In this document: in pieces, positions 25,432 through 34,157 of the stretch
How the letters are laid out: each line of letters starts with the position of its first letter
Numbering within the stretch: the first letter of the stretch is position 1
DNA from: Thiobacillus sp.
GTDB taxonomy: Bacteria > Pseudomonadota > Gammaproteobacteria > Burkholderiales > Thiobacillaceae
Length of the DNA: 64,000 nucleotides
Direction: 5' to 3'
NCBI RefSeq assembly: GCF_018780105.1
Contig: NZ_JADMKC010000007.1
Location: 124,001 to 188,000 of the forward strand
Made by a program: the position numbers and the translations under genes
Notes under the pieces: generated by a model
The model's database searches: none
The model's input: only the letters and a program-made list of their open reading frames with translations
What the model was told of the DNA's origin: nothing

Positions 25432-27706
25432 TAGTTTTTTCCTGCTTGCGAAGGCGCAGGCCGAGCAGAGCCGGCATCAGCAGCAACTCGAATACCTGAC
25501 CCGCAAACAGGCCGACCGCACAGAGAATGCCGAAGTGCGCAGTGGGGCGGAAATCGGACAGGCCCAGCAGGATGAACTGGGCAATCAGCACCATCGAAAT
25601 CGCAATCACGGCGCGCCCCGAGCTTTCCATGCTACGGATGATGGCGAACGCCGGGCTGACGCCGCGGCGCAGACGGTGCTGGTAGCCGTGATAGAGATGG
25701 ATGGTGTCGTCCACGGTGATGCCGAGAATGATGCTGGCAATCAGTACGGTGGCGACGTCGAGCGAAATGCCGACTGCACCCATGACCACGAAAATGAAAA
25801 ACAGCGGCGCCAGATTGGGCACCATGCAGATCAGTGCGCCGCGGAATGAGCGGAACAACAGGGCGAGCAACAGGAATATCTGCAGGAAGGCGGCGCCGAA
25901 GCTTTTCACCTGGCCGTCGACGATGCGGTCTTCCTGGTCCGAGAAGATGCGGCCGAAACCGGCCAGTTCGACCGACATGCCCTTGACCGGTTGTTCGGCG
26001 ACATGGGCGCGGATCCGCTCGATCACCCGGCTGATTTCATTGGCGCCATGCACGTTGAGGCTCAGGGTGATGCGGCCGCGCTGAAACTCGCGATTGACCA
26101 GCTCGTACAAATCCTTGCCGTCGTAAATCAGCATCAGCTGTTCGATCAGTTTGCGTTCGGCAGGCAGAGCGTCAGGCCCCACGTCGCCGCCGTTGAATGC
26201 GCGGTTCATTTCTTCCAGCACGTCGACCATCGAGAAGCTGCGGTCGATTTCGGGTTGCTGTTCCAGCCAGGTTTGCAGTGCCTTGATCTGAGCCAGCGTG
26301 ACGGGGTCTTTCAGGCTGTCGCGGGTGCTGCCGGTCAGCACGACTTCCAGGCCGGTGACGCCGACGAGCGCGCTTTCGACGCGTTCGGTGCTGCGGCTGA
26401 TACTGTGCTCGGGGGCAAAAAACTCGAGCAGGTTGGATTCGACCTTGACCTGCAAAACCAACGGAATCGCCGCAGTCAGCACCAGGGCAGTCGTAATCAG
26501 GACTGCTTTTGCATGGCGCAGGCTGAACACCGATACCGCAGCCGCGATATGGCGCGCGTGCGCCATGCCGGAGCTGCGGCGCGGCCAGCGCGGGGTGTCC
26601 CATTTGAGCAGGATCGGTGGCACCAGCACGAACACCACGATGAAAACGATGAGCGTGCCGATGGCGCCCGACAGGCCGAATGCCTGCACCGGCGGGATAT
26701 TCACCAGCAGCAGGCTCAGCATGCCGGCACCGGTGGTCAGCACATTGAAAAGTCCAGGCACTAGGGTTTCCCTTAGCGCGCGCTCGATGCGCTGTGGCCG
26801 CGCCAGCAGGGCGATACGGGCACGCTGGATGGCGGCGTAGAAGTGCAGCAGGGTGGCCGTGGTGTAGGCCGCCATCAGGGTGGGAATCATGGCGGTGATC
26901 GGCGTGTAGGGCTGCCCGGCAGCCACCAGCCCCGCCACGCTGGCGGCGACCACGGCGCCCATCGCGACGCCGCCGACCACCATGGGACGTATCCGGCCGA
27001 CCACCCACCACATCAGGGCCATGCCGATCACCACCGTGAGGGGGATGAAGATCGCGCTGTCGCGCCAGATCGAGCGCAGTTCCTCGACCGTCTGCGCGAT
27101 GGTGCCGGCGGTTGCGGTGCGTGCCTGCTCGAGGTTTTCAGCGGCGATGGCCTTGTCGAGTTCGATCTGGATGTCGCGGCGGGTCAGGCTTTCCTTGAGG
27201 AACTTGGGGCGCACCACCAGCGCGACCGCACGGCCATCGCGCGAGGCGATCAGGCCCGGTGCAAAGGCGTCGCCCAGCACGCGCGCTTTCCATTGCGCAG
27301 GGGTGCGTGCTTCCAGATGGTCCGGGTCGATCAGTATGGAAACCGCGAAGCCGTCGTCGGTGGCATCGATGTGCTCGGCGGTGGTGAGCGTCAGCACCCG
27401 GTCCACCGCCGGGTGTTTTTCCATCCGTATCGCGGTGCGGTGCAACGCGGCGAGAAACGCGGGGGTGTAGAGCTGGTCGCCCTCGAACAGCGCGATCAAG
27501 GCTTCGTCGTTGGGGAATTCCTTGAACAGCGATTCGCGCAGCTGGATGATGGGGGCGTCGGGCGGCGAGTAAATGTCGCCCGCGTTGTTGAAGTGCAGCT
27601 TGAAAACCAGGGGCAACGAACCCAGCAGGATGAACAGCAGGATGCCCAGCGCCAGCCAGGGCGGCAGCATGCGGCTGCCATTGAGCCAGGATTTCAGGAG
27701 GTTCAC
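25418..27706 (-). CDS. RND/MMPL-family transporter
   Basis: 762 aa from GTG 27706 (VNLLKSWLNG), 13 bp after the stop of the upstream barrel gene; ATG 27670 is an alternative. The topology is that of a two-fold repeated RND protein: a first helix (WLALGILLFILLGSLPLV), a large periplasmic domain, a helix bundle with VARIGGVAMGAVVAASVAGL-like sequence, then a second copy with MVPNLAPLFFIFVVMGAVGI, ILGITVDDTIHLYHGY and a final bundle. Such proteins move lipids or hydrophobic molecules. The LolA-like and barrel genes upstream suggest a trans-envelope export route (inference). It contrasts with drug RND pumps in having no adaptor (MFP) gene. Confidence 0.88.
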   Translation of the reverse strand: MNLLKSWLNGSRMLPPWLALGILLFILLGSLPLVFKLHFNNAGDIYSPPDAPIIQLRESLFKEFPNDEALIALFEGDQLYTPAFLAALHRTAIRMEKHPAVDRVLTLTTAEHIDATDDGFAVSILIDPDHLEARTPAQWKARVLGDAFAPGLIASRDGRAVALVVRPKFLKESLTRRDIQIELDKAIAAENLEQARTATAGTIAQTVEELRSIWRDSAIFIPLTVVIGMALMWWVVGRIRPMVVGGVAMGAVVAASVAGLVAAGQPYTPITAMIPTLMAAYTTATLLHFYAAIQRARIALLARPQRIERALRETLVPGLFNVLTTGAGMLSLLLVNIPPVQAFGLSGAIGTLIVFIVVFVLVPPILLKWDTPRWPRRSSGMAHARHIAAAVSVFSLRHAKAVLITTALVLTAAIPLVLQVKVESNLLEFFAPEHSISRSTERVESALVGVTGLEVVLTGSTRDSLKDPVTLAQIKALQTWLEQQPEIDRSFSMVDVLEEMNRAFNGGDVGPDALPAERKLIEQLMLIYDGKDLYELVNREFQRGRITLSLNVHGANEISRVIERIRAHVAEQPVKGMSVELAGFGRIFSDQEDRIVDGQVKSFGAAFLQIFLLLALLFRSFRGALICMVPNLAPLFFIFVVMGAVGISLDVATVLIASIILGITVDDTIHLYHGYQHRLRRGVSPAFAIIRSMESSGRAVIAISMVLIAQFILLGLSDFRPTAHFGILCAVGLFAGQVFELLLMPALLGLRLRKQEKTITAQ

Positions 27707-27719
27707 GTCGTCACGGAAT

Positions 27720-29189
27720 TCAGAACTGGCCGCGGATGCCCAGCACACCCATCGAGTGGTCTTCCTGGAAACCCGCCAGGGTGCGGTCGTCGCCATTGAA
27801 GTAGTGGTAGCCCGCATACACCGCGAAGGGCTCCCAGGCGACGTAACTGATTTCGGGGTTGAGGTAGAGGTTCTTCACGTTGAGGCCGCCGAAGAAACGC
27901 AGGCCTGCGGTCCAGCGGCCCTGGCCGAACGTGGTTTCGATTTCACCGTTGGCGCCGTAGTACTCGGTCAGCTGCAGTATGCTTTGGTCGGTTTGCAGGG
28001 CCTGGGCGACCAGTTGCAGATTGATGCGCGTGTCCGCACCGCCGGGGAAGAATTCGATGCCGCCCACCCAGTCGAGCGAAGGGACGTAGGTGGTGGCAGT
28101 GGTGGGCAAGGTGACGGGAATGTTGTCGGTGTAGCCCAGTTCCATGCGCCAGGTGATGCCGTTGCTTTCGAGTTCCATATCGGCGCCGGCAAAATTGTTG
28201 AACGGATGGATGGCGGTGAGCGTGGGCGCCAGAGGGATGCCGCCGATCAGGTAGTACGGTTGCGACTGCCGGCTGCGAGCCAGGGTGACGCCATAATCGA
28301 CGGCGCCGCCGGTTTTGGTCAGGCGTACGCCGCCGCCGCCGCTGCCGTGTTCGTCCTCGCTGATGACGGCGTTTTGCACCAGCGCGGCAACCGCCGGGCT
28401 GGGGGCAATGCCGACGATTTCGCCGGTGGTGAGATTGATCGGGCTCCAGACGCTGGATGCGTCGGGCAGTTCAGCGGCGTTGAAGACCGGCAGCCACACG
28501 GCATCCAGCTTGAAGTCACCCAGGGTTTGTTCCCAGCGGGCCGCCAGTTCGGCGCGGCGACGCTCGGGCAGCTCGTCCAGCGTAAAGCGCGTGAGGTCGG
28601 CACGGCTGACGCGGTCGGCCAGCGGGATCTCGTCGACGCGCCCCCAGATGATGGTTTGCGCGCCCAGGGTCAGCCGCGTGTCGCCGCTGCGGTAACGCAC
28701 GTAGGTGTCGGTGAAATCGGCCGACATGTCGTTGAAATCGGCTACCCCGCCATTCTGCATGGCGCCATCCACCCGTGCGCCCGCGCGCAGTTCCCAGTCG
28801 CGGTTCGGTTGCCACAGCACATAGGCCTTGGCACGCAGGGTGGAATAGGTGTCGGCCTCGGTGGCATCAGGCAGGCCGCCGGCTTCCAGCAGCAGGTCGT
28901 CGACCCCGTATTTGAGCGTCGGCTGCGCGCTGCGTGGCTTGGCTTTTTTGGCACCGGGTGGTGGCAGGTCATCTGCGCCTTCAAGCGGTACAGCGGCTTG
29001 GGCGGTTGTTGTGCCGGCGGCTGCCGCGGGCGGCTTGCGAGTGGATGTGCGCGGTGGGGGCAGGTCGTCTGCGCTGCCCGCTTCGGCGGCGCGTGGCGGT
29101 GGCAGATCGTCGGCAGCCGAGGCGTGTGCGGGCAACAGCGCCGGCAGGGTAGCGAGGGAGAGCGTCAGATTCAGCAGCAGCTTTTTCAT
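27720..29189 (-). CDS. Outer-membrane beta-barrel protein with an ADDLPPP-repeat N-terminus
   Basis: 489 aa. A signal peptide (MKKLLLNLTLSLATLPALLP, cleaved near ASA-AD) is followed by a Pro/Ala-rich segment with three ADDLPPP copies (near residues 26, 40 and 72). The rest alternates short beta strands (TYVRYRSGDTRLTLGAQTII, WGRVDEIPLADRVSRADLTR) and ends in Phe (VLGIRGQF), as outer-membrane barrels do; it resembles DUF1302-type proteins. Its start overlaps the LolA-like gene stop as ATGA and it precedes the RND gene, so the three form one operon. Confidence 0.78.
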   Translation of the reverse strand: MKKLLLNLTLSLATLPALLPAHASAADDLPPPRAAEAGSADDLPPPRTSTRKPPAAAAGTTTAQAAVPLEGADDLPPPGAKKAKPRSAQPTLKYGVDDLLLEAGGLPDATEADTYSTLRAKAYVLWQPNRDWELRAGARVDGAMQNGGVADFNDMSADFTDTYVRYRSGDTRLTLGAQTIIWGRVDEIPLADRVSRADLTRFTLDELPERRRAELAARWEQTLGDFKLDAVWLPVFNAAELPDASSVWSPINLTTGEIVGIAPSPAVAALVQNAVISEDEHGSGGGGVRLTKTGGAVDYGVTLARSRQSQPYYLIGGIPLAPTLTAIHPFNNFAGADMELESNGITWRMELGYTDNIPVTLPTTATTYVPSLDWVGGIEFFPGGADTRINLQLVAQALQTDQSILQLTEYYGANGEIETTFGQGRWTAGLRFFGGLNVKNLYLNPEISYVAWEPFAVYAGYHYFNGDDRTLAGFQEDHSMGVLGIRGQF

Positions 29190-29998
29190 GGGCGATATTC
29201 CGATTCCAGGTTTTCGTCAGCGAGGGCTTGCGAGGTGAAGAGTTTGGCGGGCAGTTTCTGGTCGTACAGCGCAGAGTCGATCACCATGCGGGTTTCGTGG
29301 CCGCTGGTCAGGTCGATCACGCGGCTGTCGGTGAGCGTCCAGTAGCCCTGGTTGCGCTTCTTGCCGCGCAGCAGCCAGCGCTTGCTGGGGGTGTCGGGGT
29401 CTTTCTCGAAATAGTCGGTGCGCTGGACGATGGCGGTCGCGGGGTCAACCCAGAGAATGCGCTTGCGATAGACCGAATTGTCGGGATCGACCGGCACGCT
29501 TTCCAGCACGTCGCACAGGATGCCGTTCTCGGTCTGCTTGCCGAGCAGGCGGTGGCGGTCTTCGCTGGGCTTGCGTTCCTGCAGGTCCTCGAAATACAGG
29601 TCGGAGCCGACAAAGCGCCCGCCCTTGCGGTCGCTGGAAATGCGCCGCACCCGGTCCAGCGCAGGCAGATACAGCCACTGGTCGGTGCTGCCGTCAGCCT
29701 GGTCTATGCTGAGCAGACCGGTGCCGGCAATGTCTTCCGGGTCGAGAAAACGGATCAGGTTGGCGGTTTCGCCGTTCGCCTTGTCGAGCCGGTACGTGAC
29801 GAGTTCGCGGATGCGCGGGGCGCGGCCCTTTTCGGTCAGCACCATGCGCCCCTGGGTCACCAGATCGCGGCCGTTCGGGCGGTCGTAGACCTTTTGCGCA
29901 AGCGCCGAGGCCTCGTCGGCATGCGCGGCCGACGTCGCCAGCAACAGGCTGAGGGCCAGCATGCGGAACAGGCGGAGCAGGAAAATGAGGCGGGACAT
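29186..29998 (-). CDS. Periplasmic LolA-like (outer-membrane lipoprotein-sorting) protein
   Basis: 270 aa from ATG 29998, which gives a clean signal peptide (SRLIFLLRLFRMLALSLLLA, cleaved near AHA-DE). The mature protein has GRDLVTQGRMVLTEKGRAPR, IRFLDPEDIAGTGLLS, DQWLYLPALDRVRRISSDRK and YRKRILWVDPATAIVQRTDY, characteristic of the LolA-like PF17131 family that accompanies RND/MMPL transporters. It is expected to carry a hydrophobic cargo in the periplasm. It is first in the three-gene operon and divergent from hemN across 155 bp. It is not true LolA, which works with LolB and LolCDE. Confidence 0.82.
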   Translation of the reverse strand: MSRLIFLLRLFRMLALSLLLATSAAHADEASALAQKVYDRPNGRDLVTQGRMVLTEKGRAPRIRELVTYRLDKANGETANLIRFLDPEDIAGTGLLSIDQADGSTDQWLYLPALDRVRRISSDRKGGRFVGSDLYFEDLQERKPSEDRHRLLGKQTENGILCDVLESVPVDPDNSVYRKRILWVDPATAIVQRTDYFEKDPDTPSKRWLLRGKKRNQGYWTLTDSRVIDLTSGHETRMVIDSALYDQKLPAKLFTSQALADENLESEYRP

Positions 29999-30089
29999 GA
30001 ATAAGGTATCCGGGCGCGTGTGTGGAGGAGACAACGGCTTTCTAGCACCGAACTTTACCGCAAAAGCGGGCGGGTTCCTTGAGGCTGGC

Positions 30090-30119
30090 TTGCCCGGATT
30101 TTGCTTGAAGCGATATAAT
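30090..30119 (+). promoter_or_regulatory. Candidate hemN promoter
   Basis: TTGCCC at 30090-30095 and a perfect TATAAT at 30114-30119, spacing 18 bp, sit in an AT-rich stretch before hemN. A Shine-Dalgarno TAAGGA lies at 30141-30146. No FNR/ANR box (TTGAT-N4-ATCAA) was found. The 13-mer AGATAAATATATC at 30124-30136 also occurs in the ccoN promoter region. Confidence 0.5.
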
Positions 30120-30153
30120 AAAAAGATAAATATATCCTCATAAGGACGCCGCA

Positions 30154-31521
30154 ATGACGACGACTCTGGAGTTGCTGCAGAAATACAGCGTAGCCGGCCC
30201 GCGCTATACCTCGTACCCCACCGCACCGTATTTCCACACCGGTTTTGGCGAGGCGGACTGGCTCGAAGCGCTGGCCGAACCCGCGCCCGACCGCGGGATT
30301 TCGCTGTACGCCCACATCCCGTTTTGCGACTCGCTTTGCTATTACTGCGGCTGCAACATGGTGGCGACGCACGATTACAGCAAAACCCAGCCTTATCTCG
30401 CCACGCTCGATCAGGAAATGGCGCGCACCGCGCAGCAGGTCGACACCCGTCGCCCGGTGCGTCAGCTGCACTGGGGCGGCGGCACGCCGACTTATCTCAA
30501 TCCCGACGACATTCGCCGCCTGATGGCGATGATGCGCAGCCATTTCACCCTGGCCGACGATGCCGAAATCAGCTGCGAAGTCGATCCGCGCGAACTGACG
30601 CGGGCGCATCTGGAGGCCCTGCGCGAATCCGGCTTCAATCGCCTGTCGTTCGGCGTGCAGGATATGGACCCGGCGGTGCAGCAGGCGGTCAACCGCATCC
30701 AGTCCGAGGCGCTGATCCAGCAGGTGCTCGATTGGTCGCGCGAACTGGGGTTTTCCAGCATCAATCTGGACCTGATCGTCGGCCTGCCGAAGCAGACCGT
30801 GGCGAGTTTCAGCCGCACCCTGCAACGCATTACCGAATGGGCGCCCGACCGCCTGGCGGTGTTTGGCTACGCCCATGTGCCGTGGCTGAAAAAACACCAG
30901 AACCTGATTATCCAGTCCGACCTGCCCGATCCGGCCACGCGCCTGGGCTTGCAGCAGGCGGTGAACGAGGCGCTGGGCGCAGCGGGTTACGTCAACATCG
31001 GCCTCGACCACTTTGCGCTGCCCGACGACGAACTGGTGCGCGCGCAGCAAACCAAAACCCTGTGGCGCAATTTTCAGGGTTACACCACCCACAAGGACTG
31101 CGACATCCTTGCCTTCGGCGCTTCAAGCATCAGCCAGACGGCGGACGTCTACATGCAGAACGAGAAGAACATCAAGCGCTATCAGGAGCGCGTCGCCGCT
31201 ACCGGCTTCGCCGTCGAGCGCGGCCTTAAACTCACCCGCGACGACCAGATTCTGCGCGAAGCGATCACCCGCGTGATGTGCGACCTGGAGCTGGACTTCG
31301 CCGCCTTCGGCAGCGAATGGGGCATCGCCTTTACCGACTACTTCGCCGACGCCCTGAGCGACCTGCGTCCGCTGGCCGACGACGGCCTGGTGGAAATCAG
31401 CACCGGAAAAATCAGCGTCACGCCCAGCGGCCGCCTGTTCCTGCGCAATATCGGCATGTGCTTCGACCGCTATCTGAAACAGGCGGCCAGCGATCAGCCG
31501 CGCTATTCGCGCACCGCGTAA
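30154..31521 (+). CDS. hemN: Oxygen-independent coproporphyrinogen III oxidase (radical SAM)
   Basis: 455 aa, normal length. The radical-SAM cluster motif CxxxCxxC, with the extra Cys typical of HemN, is present in YAHIPFCDSLCYYCGCNMVA. Other family segments are RYTSYPTAPYFHTGF, LHWGGGTPTYLNPDDIRRLM, SFGVQDMDPAVQQAVNRIQS and AFGASSISQTADVY. It makes protoporphyrinogen IX without O2, so heme synthesis can run at low oxygen, in keeping with the cbb3 oxidase encoded nearby. An 8-bp gap separates it from the phosphoribosyltransferase gene. Confidence 0.96.
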   Translation: MTTTLELLQKYSVAGPRYTSYPTAPYFHTGFGEADWLEALAEPAPDRGISLYAHIPFCDSLCYYCGCNMVATHDYSKTQPYLATLDQEMARTAQQVDTRRPVRQLHWGGGTPTYLNPDDIRRLMAMMRSHFTLADDAEISCEVDPRELTRAHLEALRESGFNRLSFGVQDMDPAVQQAVNRIQSEALIQQVLDWSRELGFSSINLDLIVGLPKQTVASFSRTLQRITEWAPDRLAVFGYAHVPWLKKHQNLIIQSDLPDPATRLGLQQAVNEALGAAGYVNIGLDHFALPDDELVRAQQTKTLWRNFQGYTTHKDCDILAFGASSISQTADVYMQNEKNIKRYQERVAATGFAVERGLKLTRDDQILREAITRVMCDLELDFAAFGSEWGIAFTDYFADALSDLRPLADDGLVEISTGKISVTPSGRLFLRNIGMCFDRYLKQAASDQPRYSRTA

Positions 31522-31529
31522 GCCTGGAC

Positions 31530-32090
31530 ATGAATACGGTAGCGGGCAGGCGGACCTGCCTTTACACCGAGGTCCAACTGGAAGCCATCGTTGCCGACAT
31601 GGCGCGCCAGGCGGCGGGTTTGCTGACGGGGCGAACCCGCGTGGTGATCGTGGGCATTCTGCGGCGCGGCACGCCGCTGGCCGATAGGCTGCACGCACAT
31701 CTGGCAGAGAACTATGGCCTGACCGAGTGCACGAGACTGGACTTGCAAATCAAGCGTTATGCGGATGACCTGACCCTGCTGTATCCGGAAACCCGGTTGA
31801 CCGAAAACCCGGTTCACGCCGCGATCAATCTCGAAGGCCAGACCGTGCTGGTGGTCGATGACGTGATGTATCGCGGCCATTCGATGCTGCGCGCGGTGGA
31901 ATATCTGGCCGGCAAACAACCCGCCGAAATTCGCACCGTGGTGCTGGTCGATCGCGGCGTGGCAAAATTGCCGGTGCGCACCGATATTGTCGGCGTGCGC
32001 CTCGACGTGGCGCCGTCCGACATCATTGAATGCAATGTGCCGCCTTACGAGGCGGACTTCCGGATCGATCTGCTGCAGCCTGGGGTTTAG
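31530..32090 (+). CDS. PyrR-like phosphoribosyltransferase
   Basis: 186 aa from ATG 31530. The type I PRTase fold is shown by the PRPP-binding motif TVLVVDDVMYRGHSMLRAVE and an early VVIVGILRRGTPLADRLHAH segment, both PyrR-like. PyrR proteins regulate pyrimidine genes and/or have uracil phosphoribosyltransferase activity. No pyrB or pyrC is adjacent, so the role here is open. It probably shares the hemN transcript. Confidence 0.78.
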   Translation: MNTVAGRRTCLYTEVQLEAIVADMARQAAGLLTGRTRVVIVGILRRGTPLADRLHAHLAENYGLTECTRLDLQIKRYADDLTLLYPETRLTENPVHAAINLEGQTVLVVDDVMYRGHSMLRAVEYLAGKQPAEIRTVVLVDRGVAKLPVRTDIVGVRLDVAPSDIIECNVPPYEADFRIDLLQPGV

Positions 32091-32176
32091 CGGGCGCGAA
32101 CGACGGAGGCGCTGCCCGGTGCCGATGCCTTTTCGGCCTAAGTCGGCAGCTTGCTGAATGCCAAAACATTGAATCA

Positions 32177-32206
32177 GCCATCAGGTGATTTCCGAATCCT
32201 GATGGC
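32177..32206. terminator. Intergenic hairpin between convergent genes
   Basis: GCCATCAGG (32177-32185) and CCTGATGGC (32198-32206) form a perfect 9-bp stem with a 12-nt loop. It lies between the convergent PRTase gene and SDR gene. There is no clear T-tract, so a terminator role is plausible but weak. Confidence 0.35.
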
Positions 32207-32229
32207 GATATCTCCAGTGGTATTACGTA

Positions 32230-32997
32230 TCAGTTGCGTCCCGCGATCACACCACCGTCGACATCCCATATTGCACCTGTCACCCAACTGGCATCGTCAC
32301 CGAGAAGGAATGCGATGGTTTTTGCAACATCATCCGAAGTGCCAATCCGGCCGATCGGATGAAAGCTGTTGAATGAGGAAAGTGTTTCGTCAATTTTTTC
32401 TGGATCAATGAATGATTCATAAATCGGCGTTTTAACCACGGCAGGCGAAACTGCGTTTACCCGGATATTAAGGTCGGCCAACTCCATCGCCATATGTTGC
32501 GTGAGTGCGTGCAGTCCGGCCTTCGCCATCGAATACGCAGAAGATGGTGTCGCCTTGATCGCCTGTTTTGCCCACATTGAGCCAATATGAACAATCGATC
32601 CGCCGCCGTTCGCTGCCATGTTTCTGGCCACTGCCTGCGAAATGAAGAACAAGGCACGGCTCAGATCCAGATATGTGTCATAGGTCTTGTGGTCATGTTC
32701 AAGGAAAGACGACGGCTTGAAATAGCCCGCCGCATTCACCAGGTATTTAATGTGGCAATTTTTATTCTCGGCAAAGGCAACGATGCGTTGCACCCCATCT
32801 GGTTCGTACAAGTTAGCCTGGATTGCCTCGACATTGCCAAAGGCCGAAAGATCACGCTGTGCCTTATCCAGCTTTTCGGATGCGTTGCCCACAATCACTG
32901 TCTTGATACCCTGATTCATCAGTATCCTTGCCGTCGCAAAGCCCATTCCACTGGATCCACCCACAATCAGGGCCAAGGGTTGTACAGAATTTTCCAT
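32230..32997 (-). CDS. Short-chain dehydrogenase/reductase
   Basis: 255 aa from ATG 32997, supported by AGAGGTGG upstream; the frame extends to a TTG at 33015. Classical SDR motifs are the cofactor glycine loop [25 protein letters not shown] (NAG-like), the catalytic Ser region IVHIGSMW and [20 protein letters not shown] (YxxxK), then [15 protein letters not shown] and a C-terminal WDVDGG. The substrate is unknown. It diverges from an HxlR regulator. The pair is clearly AT-richer than neighbouring genes, suggesting acquisition. Confidence 0.9.
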   Translation of the reverse strand: MENSVQPLALIVGGSSGMGFATARILMNQGIKTVIVGNASEKLDKAQRDLSAFGNVEAIQANLYEPDGVQRIVAFAENKNCHIKYLVNAAGYFKPSSFLEHDHKTYDTYLDLSRALFFISQAVARNMAANGGGSIVHIGSMWAKQAIKATPSSAYSMAKAGLHALTQHMAMELADLNIRVNAVSPAVVKTPIYESFIDPEKIDETLSSFNSFHPIGRIGTSDDVAKTIAFLLGDDASWVTGAIWDVDGGVIAGRN

Positions 32998-33105
32998 CAC
33001 ACCACCTCTTATCAAAAGTCACGGGAGGCCGCATATTAGGAAGCCAGGACGCTCTATGAAAAGCAGGCACAAAGAGGTGCGTCAGGTACTAATCGGTACA
33101 AGTTG

Positions 33106-33447
33106 ATGAGCAATCAAGACAAAAAATTTTCCAGAAAATCCGCTCCTGAACGGAGTGCACGCATGGTTGAGACCATCTATGGCTGTAAATGGTCTCTTAC
33201 CGTTTATCAACTACTGGCGATCGGCATCAACCGGCCAGGCGAAATGGTGCGTAACGTTGAAGGGCTGACGACGAAAGTACTCAACGAGTGCCTACGTAAA
33301 AACATAGAATTTGGCATCATCGATCGCGTCGCCTACGACGAATCTCCACCACGTGTCGAGTATCGGGTTACGGCATTTGGTGAAAAGTTCATCCGTATTC
33401 TGGATGAGCTGGAAATACTGCAGCGTGAAATCGTGCGTGACGCATAG
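33106..33447 (+). CDS. HxlR-family winged-helix transcriptional regulator
   Basis: 113 aa from ATG 33106. It shows the HxlR pattern: ETIYGCKWSLTVYQLLAIGI (CKW with the conserved Cys), NRPGEMVRNVEGLTTKVLNE, CLRKNIEFGIIDRVAYDESP and a RVEYRVTAFGEKF wing. HxlR proteins often sense electrophiles or quinones through the N-terminal Cys and repress a divergent oxidoreductase. The SDR at 32230-32997 is the natural target. GGTACTAATCGGTAC (33086-33100) next to the start is a possible operator. Confidence 0.86.
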   Translation: MSNQDKKFSRKSAPERSARMVETIYGCKWSLTVYQLLAIGINRPGEMVRNVEGLTTKVLNECLRKNIEFGIIDRVAYDESPPRVEYRVTAFGEKFIRILDELEILQREIVRDA

Positions 33448-33649
33448 CCCCAAAATGAGTCGGGCCATGAATCATCCCCCTCCGCAGGATTGACCGGTCA
33501 CTTGACCTGAGAGAACTGCGGCAGCATCTGGCCGACGAAACCAAAGGGGTCGCTTCGCATTTATAAATATCACTAACAGAATAGGGTCTACCCAGCCGCT
33601 GCGCCGTGAGGCGAGAACGGCGGGCCTTGTAAGCGGGCGCGCGCTCAGC

Positions 33650-33949
33650 TCAGCAGCAATTGCTGCCGTCATCCCGCTTGGGGCAGCCCTCGGGACGCTT
33701 GCGCGGGGGCAGCGGACAGCGGTTGATTTCGTCGGCGCTGCGCTGGAAGTAACAGGTCATGGCGGAGGACGCGATGCCCAGCAGCCAGAATACGAAAAAA
33801 CCGACCGTGTAGGCGGCCAGGCGCTGCTCGATCAGAGGTTCGCCGCGGTAGAGGATTTCCAGCGGGTCGAACAGGGTGGTGAAGAGGATGTCGGCCACCC
33901 CCGCCACAAGGAAGGATGGCCACAGGATGTGGATCAGGCGCTGCAGCAT
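33650..33949 (-). CDS. Small two-helix membrane protein at the end of the cbb3 cluster
   Basis: 99 aa, ATG 33949 with GAGGAGGA upstream. Two membrane helices (about residues 10-29 and 47-65: LVAGVADILFTTLFDPLEIL, TVGFFVFWLLGIASSAMTCY) precede a charged, Cys-containing tail (NRCPLPPRKRPEGCPKRDD, ending NCC). No family recognised. It follows the DUF3149 gene by 72 bp on the same strand, so a link to cbb3 oxidase assembly is possible from context only. Confidence 0.72.
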   Translation of the reverse strand: MLQRLIHILWPSFLVAGVADILFTTLFDPLEILYRGEPLIEQRLAAYTVGFFVFWLLGIASSAMTCYFQRSADEINRCPLPPRKRPEGCPKRDDGSNCC

Positions 33950-34021
33950 GATGGGTGCTTCCTCCTCATCGATCCGGCCTGCGTGAGCAGGGGCGGACTC
34001 GGGTTGATCGTTTGAGCCGGA

Positions 34022-34156
34022 TCATTCTTCCGGTTCGTTCATCTTGCGCTTGACCAGCTTCACCATGAAAAAGCCCATGCCGATGATGAAGATAATGGTG
34101 AACAGGCTCAACAGGCCAATTCCGCTGGTGAACAAGAGGTCGAGTGCAGCGTTCAT
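34022..34156 (-). CDS. Short single-helix DUF3149-type membrane protein
   Basis: 44 aa (MNAALDLLFTSGIGLLSLFT, IIFIIGMGFFMVKLVKRKMN, EPEE). The start ATG 34156 has AAGGAG 7 bp upstream, inside the end of fixH, whose stop is 1 bp away, so it is coupled. The pattern (LDLLF, GLLSLFTI, one helix, basic tail) matches DUF3149 (PF11346) proteins. It could play a CcoS-like or small-subunit role, but it is not CcoS by sequence. Confidence 0.7.
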   Translation of the reverse strand: MNAALDLLFTSGIGLLSLFTIIFIIGMGFFMVKLVKRKMNEPEE

Positions 34157-34157
34157 G

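Noticed and set aside
30105-30118. TTGAA-GCGA-TATAA before hemN as an FNR/ANR box
   Set aside because: The second half-site does not match ATCAA; the sequence is better read as part of the -10 region.
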